A DNA stretch of 37,011 nt. It comes from a virus. The stretch lies in the IMG/VR virus record IMGVR_UViG_3300024415_000017, positions 1 through 37,011 of that record. One strand, given 5' to 3'. Below are positions 17,054-26,700 of this stretch, piece after piece. The notes beneath the pieces were generated by a model. That model was not told the origin of the DNA. It was given only the letters and a program-made list of their open reading frames with translations, and searched no databases. Numbering within the stretch: the stretch's first letter is position 1; each line of letters begins with the position of its first letter. The position numbers were made by a program, and so were the translations under genes.

Positions 17054-20000
17054 ATGAATACAAATAATTCTATTTCCAGCACGATTAAACAGCTTCTTGA
17101 GATTAATGTTAATTCATTAAAAACATTTGAGAGAATAAATGAAGCGGTTACAACTAGTGAAAAAAATGTTCCACTAGAAATATTAAACAAAGATGGTTCA
17201 ACCACTACTGTTTACGTACCCTCGTTCGGTTTTATGAAAAGCGAACTTGATAGACTAGATAAGAATCTTAAGTCTATTAGCGGACTTGGAAATGGAGATA
17301 CAAATATTAGACTTTCAGACGGAAGTTACCAAAAGGTAATTACAGCAGCGCTTAAAACTCCAGCAAATAATATTGAGGCATTAGATCGACCAATAACATT
17401 TGGTGTTAAAACTAATTACTTCTTTGAGGATTTCTTAAACCCATTATTAGTAACTAAATTTGATGTTACGGGTCAGATTCCTAATGATACTGAAAGAATC
17501 TTAGTTAAAAGATTTATTTTTGATTCTGGTGATCAGATTGCTGTAGATTACTTTAATCTTAATTTTGTAAATCAAAATAATATTTCATATACTGCAGCAA
17601 TTGCAGGTTTAGAAAATAATAGCATTAAGTATACTGTTGACGAAGAGGTTAGAGATATGCCTTATAGAAATAGTAGATTTTATGGTAAATTTGATGTTAC
17701 TAAAATTAGTAATTCTAAAAGAGAGGTTATTGTTGATGGAGTTACTAAGAAGCAGGCTATTAAACTATATACATTAGATCAATTAACTTATAGTGATTCT
17801 AGTAAAGATGTGATTAACACCGAGGTTATTAAGCCTGGTGATGAGATAATGGTTAATTCATCATATAAAAATACTAGGTATAAAGTTGTCAAAGTTGATG
17901 GATCTACTAGGCAAGTTGAATTAGAATTAGTTGAGGGATTTGAACCTATTAGAATTGGAGTTAACGTTATTGGTATTTATAAGAATGTTGGTAATGTGTT
18001 AGAAGCAGAACTTAACGTTGGATTTAATGAAAGACTTTTAGTTTTTATTAAAGCTATAGATCCAGTATCTAAAATGTTATCAGAACGTTGGTCGCCAGGT
18101 GTTGGTTTTTATTCTAATAATTTAACAATCACAAGAGATGATGGTGCTGTATTAAGACTTTCAGAATTTTATAAAGATGAAGTTGCTGACTTTGGTAGAT
18201 ATATTAAAGCACTTAAAGATGATGCAATACCACCAGCAACTCAAGGTATTCAGCCGGATGCTCCTACATTAGTTGTAGAAAACTTTAAAGTAGTTCAAAT
18301 TAATAAGCATTTGACAGAGAGTGACTCTGCTTCAAAAATTAAAAAGATGAACTCTACTAAAACAGCTGCTGAAAAGACAATAGAAAAATTAGATGAAACT
18401 ATTGCTAAGAAAAGATCTGAGATTGCTACTAAAAAGTATAAGTCTAAAATCGAGAGAGATAAAGATAGAAGTGAATTACAAACATTAATAGACCAGAGAG
18501 CATCTGAGGCATCTCTATATAGCTCAATTGTTAATCAAATACAATCGTTATCTGTTGATACAAATGTCGGTAAGGCTACTCCTAAATACAGAGTAAGAGG
18601 TTTTTGGACGGTGCCAACTGCAAAAACAGTTGCCGGAACAATAGATCAGAATGTAGTTAGATTTATAGTTCAATATAGATATATTTCTACATCTGGTAAA
18701 GCTCCAGAAGTAAACCAACTTAAATTCTTTGAGAACACTAGAGAAAAAACTGCAGTGTTTTCAAATTGGAATGAAAAGAAAACTTTAGTAAGAGATAGAG
18801 CAAAGGACGTAAGAGGTAAATTTAGATGGCAAGACTCTAGGGTTGAAGATGCACAAAAGGTTAACTTTAATCAATTAGACTTACCAATATCACAAGGTGA
18901 ATCTGTTGAGATTAGAATTAAATCAGTTTCAGAAGCTGGTTATCCTGCCAATCCAATTTTATCTGATTGGTCCGAGCCTATTGTTATAGGTTTCCCAGCA
19001 GGAGAGGTTGATACAACAGATTTAAACGCACTACTTCAACAAAATATATCTGAAGTAACTAAAGTAAAACTAACTGAAGAATTAAATGCTCAAGGTGTTT
19101 ATACACACGTTGCTGGATCATTTACTGCTAACGAAAAGTTTTATGCACATAGTGCACAAGATTTAGCTTCTGGATTTTTATCTCCAGAGCAAAAGCCTAT
19201 TTCAATATATGATAAATTAGCAGAATTACAATTACAAATCAGCGCGTTAACAGAAAATATTGAAACTGTTAAGGGTGAGCTATTTGTTAAACTCATCAAT
19301 GAGGACGGAACTGTTATTAACATTAATAAAGATACTACTAATCAAATATTTGCTGGATATTATGTTGACGAGGTTGCAGATTTAACAGTAAAGAAGGGGC
19401 ATATTGTTACTAAGACTTTTAAATTAGTAATTGAAAATACAAAAGCTACAACATTAGAATTAATTTCTAGACTTACTGGTGATAGAACATTCCCGGCACA
19501 TAAATCAAATGCTGGCGGAGCATCCATAAACGGATTTGGAAATCCTGTTAATGACGATGGCGCCCAGGCAATAGATAGTAAAATTATTAGTGATACTTAT
19601 TATACAACAGAAGGTAATTATGATTTAGTACCAATACAGTACCAAAACATATCCGCTAATCAATTAAGTTCAATAGACTTATTACATGAAGCACCTTATC
19701 AATCTGCACAAAGGAGGGGTCAATTTGTTTACTCTAGATATATGGATATATCTGGTACAAACACATTATATGCTACTGCTCCTATTTCTACTAATACTGG
19801 ATCTTCGATTGGGTCTTTAGATAATTATGAATATGTATTGGGTTATGCTGACTTTGAAAGTTCTACACTACCTACTTTATTAACTACAACTGGTGATGCA
19901 ACGTCATCAAACTTTATTTGGTCGGGTACATTTGGTATTAGCACTGCAGGTACTGCCGGTGCAGACGCAGATTTAAGTGGACAGTTTAACGCTAATGTTA

Positions 20001-20743
20001 TTGATGTAACAACATTTGCTAACGTTAGTGCATTAGAATATAACACAGGACTTTATTTACATAAAGACCACCCAGATTTAGAAAACCTATATTTAGATTA
20101 CGGACAAACCGCATCTTCATCTTCGGCAGTAACTATATCTGAACAGGGTGTATCATTACAGGCTCTTGTTAATAATGCAATATACACAATGCCAATAACT
20201 GCTACGTTAGAAACTTCAGGAAGAATAACTCCGTATCAAGCGTTAGTAAGTGGTGTACTTAATGTTAACTCAGTACTAAGTAAGAAGCAGTTAGGTTTCA
20301 TGGAAATGGACGGTAAGATTGCAGCTGGTGATAGATCTTTTAAAATGTCATTTGATGCAAATGACCAATATTTATTAGGTGGAAAATCAGTAGGTTCTTT
20401 CTTATTTTTATCTCCAATAAACCCGGATACTTTATCTGTATCTGGAGAAACAAAACAGAGTACTAAATCTGTTGACAATGGGGAAAATAATGGACTATCT
20501 TTAGATGTAGTATTCCAATACAGAATGACTGATTATTATGGAAATGATGCAGAATCTGATATCGGTAGAATCGGAGGGTTTACTAAATTTGGATTTGGTA
20601 ATCTAACATATACTAAGAAAATAGGATTGGATATATTTGATAAATATGATAATCAATTTTCATTTGACCTAGAAGTATTCGCTAAATATTCTCCTAAAGG
20701 CAAGAATTTAAATTCTATTAGAGCAGCTCAATTAGTTAGATAA
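17054..20743 (+). CDS. Very large baseplate/fibre protein with coiled coil and fibronectin-like domain
   Basis: This 1229-aa protein begins with a helical segment (STIKQLLEINVNSLKTFERI), then a long β-rich part. A strongly charged coiled coil spans about 420-498 (EKTIEKLDETIAKKRSEI and following). A β-sandwich resembling fibronectin type III covers about 510-650, with its final strands ending in SDWSEPIVIGFPAG. A second helical stretch near 715-755 leads into a long Ser/Thr/Asn-rich C-terminal region. Modular alternation of coiled coils and β-sandwiches is typical of structural proteins linking baseplate and fibres. No T4 homologue was recognised. Confidence 0.6.
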   Translation: MNTNNSISSTIKQLLEINVNSLKTFERINEAVTTSEKNVPLEILNKDGSTTTVYVPSFGFMKSELDRLDKNLKSISGLGNGDTNIRLSDGSYQKVITAALKTPANNIEALDRPITFGVKTNYFFEDFLNPLLVTKFDVTGQIPNDTERILVKRFIFDSGDQIAVDYFNLNFVNQNNISYTAAIAGLENNSIKYTVDEEVRDMPYRNSRFYGKFDVTKISNSKREVIVDGVTKKQAIKLYTLDQLTYSDSSKDVINTEVIKPGDEIMVNSSYKNTRYKVVKVDGSTRQVELELVEGFEPIRIGVNVIGIYKNVGNVLEAELNVGFNERLLVFIKAIDPVSKMLSERWSPGVGFYSNNLTITRDDGAVLRLSEFYKDEVADFGRYIKALKDDAIPPATQGIQPDAPTLVVENFKVVQINKHLTESDSASKIKKMNSTKTAAEKTIEKLDETIAKKRSEIATKKYKSKIERDKDRSELQTLIDQRASEASLYSSIVNQIQSLSVDTNVGKATPKYRVRGFWTVPTAKTVAGTIDQNVVRFIVQYRYISTSGKAPEVNQLKFFENTREKTAVFSNWNEKKTLVRDRAKDVRGKFRWQDSRVEDAQKVNFNQLDLPISQGESVEIRIKSVSEAGYPANPILSDWSEPIVIGFPAGEVDTTDLNALLQQNISEVTKVKLTEELNAQGVYTHVAGSFTANEKFYAHSAQDLASGFLSPEQKPISIYDKLAELQLQISALTENIETVKGELFVKLINEDGTVININKDTTNQIFAGYYVDEVADLTVKKGHIVTKTFKLVIENTKATTLELISRLTGDRTFPAHKSNAGGASINGFGNPVNDDGAQAIDSKIISDTYYTTEGNYDLVPIQYQNISANQLSSIDLLHEAPYQSAQRRGQFVYSRYMDISGTNTLYATAPISTNTGSSIGSLDNYEYVLGYADFESSTLPTLLTTTGDATSSNFIWSGTFGISTAGTAGADADLSGQFNANVIDVTTFANVSALEYNTGLYLHKDHPDLENLYLDYGQTASSSSAVTISEQGVSLQALVNNAIYTMPITATLETSGRITPYQALVSGVLNVNSVLSKKQLGFMEMDGKIAAGDRSFKMSFDANDQYLLGGKSVGSFLFLSPINPDTLSVSGETKQSTKSVDNGENNGLSLDVVFQYRMTDYYGNDAESDIGRIGGFTKFGFGNLTYTKKIGLDIFDKYDNQFSFDLEVFAKYSPKGKNLNSIRAAQLVR

Positions 20744-20751
20744 TAATCTAG

Positions 20752-20759
20752 GATATATA
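20752..20759 (+). promoter_or_regulatory. GATATATA motif upstream of the giant 2509-aa gene
   Basis: The 55-base gap at 20744-20798 is the longest within the virion array and contains GATATATA, ending 39 bases before ATG. This suggests that the host-contact block has its own transcription start. It is the same 8-mer as at 5646, 6984, 34711 and 35879. Confidence 0.4.
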
Positions 20760-20777
20760 ATAGAGAACAACCTCTAT
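20760..20777 (+). other. Small hairpin in the leader of the 2509-aa gene
   Basis: ATAGAG (20760-20765), loop AACAAC, CTCTAT (20772-20777) form a 6-bp stem directly after the GATATATA motif. It may lie at the very 5' end of the transcript and stabilise it, as 5' hairpins can, or be a weak attenuator. No T-run follows. Confidence 0.3.
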
Positions 20778-20798
20778 ATTAAAAGATTTTAATAACTA

Positions 20799-23700
20799 AT
20801 GGCAATAATCAGTTTTAATACTAATCCTACTACACAACCGTATTCATCTGGCGCAGATGCGGCATGTGCCGTAGATATTACAACTTTACCTCAACAAAGA
20901 TTCTTTGATGATACTAATGGCACCGAGCCTGAGGTTGGTGATACTATCTTTATGACTATTGCCGGCACTCAAGCTGATGAGTTTCTTGCCGACGCAGCAA
21001 GTGGTATAAAACAGGCCGGTACTGATTATTGGTATACTACAGATTTAGGATCAGGGATTGGTATTTCGCTATTAGTAGATGAAGCTGGTAAAGTTACACA
21101 AAAATATACTTGTACACAAATTCTTGATTTTGAAACTAATTCAACTACTCAGCCATTTGAAGCCAATGAGGCTGATGCATGTGCAGTTATATTAGATGCA
21201 AATAAAACACAAAGATTTGTTGAAACTGCTGGAAGTTCACTAGAAATTGGGATGACTGTATATACAGATGCAAACGCTACAATCCCCGATACTTATTTAG
21301 CCGACGGTTCAACTGCTAAAACATCAGGAACTACATATTGGTATACTCTTGATCTTGGTAATGGAAATTCTATACCAATAGAAGTATCAGATATTGGAGA
21401 GATAGTTGCATTTGGGACTCAATGTACAACATACACTGCATTTAATACTACCAATATTTATAGTACAACTCCAGCTGGTGCATGTTCAGGTACTGGTGGA
21501 ACGGTTGCAGTAAGGTATTTTGATGATAATTTTGGTACTAAAACTGAGCCGGCAATTAACGATACTATATTCTTAGATACTGCAGGAAATATAGATGAGT
21601 ATGAAGGAGATGGGTCTACGCCAAAGGCGGCAGGTACTCAATATTGGTATGAAAGTGAAATTGATAAGACCTATTTAGTAAATGAATCTGGCCAAGTTAT
21701 TAATATAGTCCAGTGTACTAGTACAACTGGGGTTTCAGTAGGGTCTAGGCAAACAAGTAGCTTTGATGCATGTTCAAATTCTGGTTATGTTAATTTATAT
21801 TATACCACTAGTGGAAATACCACAAGCTCTTTAGTAGTTGGTGATGTGATTTGGCAAGATGTAGACAAAACCACTCCAGTGTTAGATGGTTATTACTATT
21901 TATATAATACTGATACTTGGGCACAGGTGGTAAGCGGAGAGGTAGCAGCAATAGGCTCATGTGTGATTCCGTTTGAAGCTATTCAGCTTAGTAATCCATT
22001 TGGTAATCAATTTACAGCATGTAATCAATCAACTCCTAACGAATTATATACAAACGATACAGTAGCCGCAAGTATTGTTACTGGAACTATTTTTTATAGC
22101 GATCAAAATTTACAAGTAGAGTATGATGGTGAGGGTTCTTGGTTTTATGAAGCTACAACTGATAAATCTTACAAAATTGACCAGGTTGGTGAAGTAGTAG
22201 ATATTGTATCATGTCCAACGGGGCCAATATACAGTGTTGAGAGTATTAGTGTTTTATCTTCTACTCAATTTAATAATATTTGTAATGAATTTGGAACTCT
22301 GTTAAATGTTTTTTATGTTACTAATGACGGCCTTAAAAATATAGATCAAATAGCTTCTGAGAATTTACCTATTTTTACAAGTTTTAACGATGCAGAAGTA
22401 CACTCTAATGAATTAAATAGTGGTACATCGCCTACACTAAATACAGTTTGGAACGCGAACATATTTTTTGAATCTTCAGATGCAGCAGAGCCATCACATC
22501 TAGAATGGGATGGAGCATCAGTAGAGTGGCCTAATGGTGGCGCAGCTGTAGAATGTATATTTATAGTTTATGATGTTTTTTCAATCTCGTTAAAACATGA
22601 TCCTGATAATAATGCAACATCCGCAGCAGAATTTTGTACTACAAATTTAACAACAAGCACATTTTATTATTTAGCAGAAGAGGGTTCTACATTAGAGCTC
22701 TTAGATCTTGCGCAGCAGGATATTCCTATTTTTACAACTCAACAGGCGGCATTAGATCAAGAATCTACTTTTTTAGCGCCTAGACAAATTTATAAGAGTG
22801 ATGCTAACCCGATCGACGGCTGGTTTTATTTTGGAGATGGAAATCCAGCACCTAGACAATGGTTTGGATTTACAGGCACTGGAGATTTAAGCACTGGTGG
22901 TTTAATTGAAACCGGAGGGTCTTGTGAGGAATATGAGAGGCCAGATGCCTATGGTATAAGTCAAATTAATAGTGCAAACGCATTTGCTTCTAATATATTT
23001 TATGCTTTTTGGTCATGTAGTCCGGAAGAAATAACAGGAGAGATTACATTTAATATGTACGTTATTGATGGGGATCATTTTGAAGGAGATGAGAATTATA
23101 TTTCTGATTTTATATCTGCATTAAAGAGCGTAAACTATACAACATTTGAATTACCTGGCGGTAACGAATGTGTTACATTTGTACATAAAGTTAGAGCTAC
23201 GGACATAGACGAAGCTGAGCTATTATTAAAAAGCATCGGTGGGTATGATGTTGCAGGTAAAAAAACAATAGTACAGCAAAAACTAGCAAGTTCAATTGGT
23301 ATTTTTAGTAATAATGAAATAAAGGCGTTTGAGGGCTGTCTTAAATGTGGAGATCCTGTGGCTAATTTATATTTGTACCAATTTGGTGAAATAGATGACG
23401 ATGATTTTGATCCGACATTGGGTGTTAATTTTAATACTGATAAAAATTATAATATAGATAATATTTCTAGACCTTTATTAAGAACAAACCCTAAGTTAAC
23501 AACAAATATTAAATTAGTTGCAGACACTGGCGATAAAATCTATTTAGAATCTATTAATGCGACTAAAGATTTAGCTAATATTGAATATAAGAAAAATGAA
23601 GTTAGTAGGACAGGATCGTATTCTTACGACATTGCTAATTTCTTTAATTCTAAAAGAACACCTAGTGAGATTATTTATAAAACAAAAAGAACATCTTCTG

Positions 23701-26700
23701 ACACATCAGTATTAGAAGATTATCAATCTCAGATTGAGGAAGATTATCAATATGGTGCAACTCTTAATTACTCCAAGCTTTATGATGAAAAGTTTAGGAT
23801 ATTTGCACCAATATGGGCGGATCTTAATATGCCTAAAATGTTTGTTATTTTTAAAATAAATAATCCTGGAGAATCTGAAGAATTAAAGAATACTAACGAC
23901 GATAACTTAACAAGGATTAAATCTATTTTAGCTAATGCTGAAATTGTTAAAACATTTGATTTAACAAGCGAGTCTGCAATAGGGGCTTATGTTAGAAATC
24001 ATTTACAAGATGATAACTTCCCAGAAGCACCATTAACTTTTTCTTTTGAAAAAGATGAAAAATCTACTTATAATGGAATAGATTTAGTTAAGGGTGGTTT
24101 TGTTAGTAAAGCAGAATACTTATATGAAGATTTTGTTAAAAAAGATAAACCGTTGATAGAGGCTAATGACTTTATAACTGATGGGTTTAGAAGAAATTCA
24201 ATAGCGTCTGCTAATATTTTAAATCTTGAATTTTTATTTGATGATGCATCTGCTAACGAATATTCTGTTAATAGATATTTTGGATTGTATGTTAACGATA
24301 TAGATTCTGGACTTGGAGAAGTTTCTACATCTACATCCGGAAGAATTAAATTTAAATCTATTGAGTCATACGTAGATTCTACAAACCCGGCTACTGGTAT
24401 TCCTGCTCATAGTATGATGAATAACACGCCGACGTTGGGTTATGTTTCTATTGAAGACTCTTATTATAAAATAGCTACTAATAAGTATTATGATGAATCT
24501 AATCTAAACTTAGAAGTTGTAGATAGTTTAAATGAGATATCCGGTAAATTAGGTATTAAATATAAAGACAAATCTATTGAAGCAGAAGATGTAGAAGGAG
24601 CTGCTTTTGATTATATTAAATTTACAGTAACTGATAATCCGATTGTTAATGATAATATAGCTATTGTACATACAAAAGAAGAGGTTTTTAGCTTTAAGTT
24701 TATTAAACATACACCTTTAAGTCAAATTACTATAGAGGATTCTACAGGAATTAGTTTTCAATTTAATTCTGGTAGTGATGTTTTAGATGCTATTAATAAT
24801 TTTAAAACTAGCTTTTTAGCTAGTGCTTTATCTCAAAAGTCTACAATTACAATTGATGAATTAAATAAAACAATAATTGTTTCTGAAAAAAAATCAGGAC
24901 TTGGAAATATAGGACTATTTGTTTCAATACCTAATGGCAATATTATTAAAGTTAGTAATGTATATACAAACGTTGATTTATATAATAGTACTATTTTTGC
25001 AGCAGATTCTGGTGAACTTACTAAAGGTACGTTTAACGGTAATAAATTTTCACAAGATGGCCAACCTAAAGATATTGCAATTGCAATGAGTGGTTGTATT
25101 AATCAGTTTTCAGAATTTAATGCTAAAAATATAGGTGCTGATGTTTATGTTAGTATAAAAATACCTGGATATAAATTACTTCAGCATGCGTTATTAATTA
25201 ATCAAAATAATAATATTGATTTTGTTAGCGCAGAAAATTATGATCCAAATGGCTTTTTATTAAACTTAGACTCTACTATACTTAATAGCTGGAGGCCTTA
25301 TTATTTTAACGGTGGTGCTAGTAATGGTACTTCTATGCTTGTTAAAAGTGATACTATTAGTGAAATTAATATTAATGATTACATTGCTACTAATTACGCG
25401 GGCAGATTTAATAAAATTAAAGATGTTGTTGAATATGTTGAAGACTTAAATGCTGGATATCATAGGTTAATTTTAAGTGAGCCTAATTCTATTGGCTCTG
25501 GAGAGCTTAGATTATATAGAGAAAATAACCTTAGAATTGGTTTATTTTCAGCGTATGATATTTATGATTTAAACTTTGATTTTTATGATACTTCTAATTC
25601 TGATCTTAAAGAACTATATAAAGAAGAGTTTTCTAATATTGAGTATAAACCTTATTCGACTACTAAAGAATGGACAGATGAAGATCTCTTTAGTTATAGA
25701 GCAAATTATGAAGGCCTTGAAACCAGTGATATTTTAAGTGAAGATTTTGAACTTAGTCCATCTGAATATTTTTCAAACCTGCTTCCTATATTAGATAACG
25801 AATCTATTGTAGGTGCTAATTCTAAATTTATTAATTCTGAATTTGATAGGCTAGAAGAAAATAATGTAAAGGAATTATCTTTAAAATCACGAGTGGTTCC
25901 TAATATTAATAAATGGGTACTTAAAGATTGTGATACTGTTAGAGAACAGCCATATTATTTAAATGCTAATGAAGCTTTTGGTAGAACCAATTTCGCACCA
26001 GATTTATCAGTTGCTGGTAGAGATAAAAAGGCATTTACTCATGAATGGTTTTATATAGATAAAATACCTAATTTTTATAGATACAACCATGTTAATGAAA
26101 CTTTTAGTTATATTAATTTTATACAAGATTTTGAAATAACTAAAGAGATGTTTATGGATAATAATCTTGACTACTTTGACAAGTTTATGATATGTGATGG
26201 TCTTGAAATAAGCTCTAATTCTAGTGATTTAACAGATGATCGCTCAGTAAATTTTGACATGAACACGTTTGCAAAAAAACCTTTAAAAAAGAAATATAGT
26301 ATTATTAAAAATGGTAATGATATTTCATTTGCAAGCACTTTCTTTAAAGGTATTAAAGTTTTATTTAGATCAAGAAAAGAGTTTACAAATCAAATAGCAT
26401 CTGAGTATGTAAAAAATAATGAATTTAATGGTTACCGTTTTAGTACTTTAGTTAAGGTTAATCAAGACAATACAGCAGACGGCAAAAATTCTATTGAATA
26501 TGATGTTATAAAAAACGAAGCACATAAATTTGTAATATTCTTTATTACACTAAATATTTCAGATTTTTGGATTGATAATACTCTTTCTAGAAAAATGATG
26601 TATGAATTAAATCATAAAATGGTTTTTGATAATTCAGATAATTATGGAGATGGTATTGGTGAATATGTTTATAGTGATGCAAACCTTTCAGGAGCTTTAA

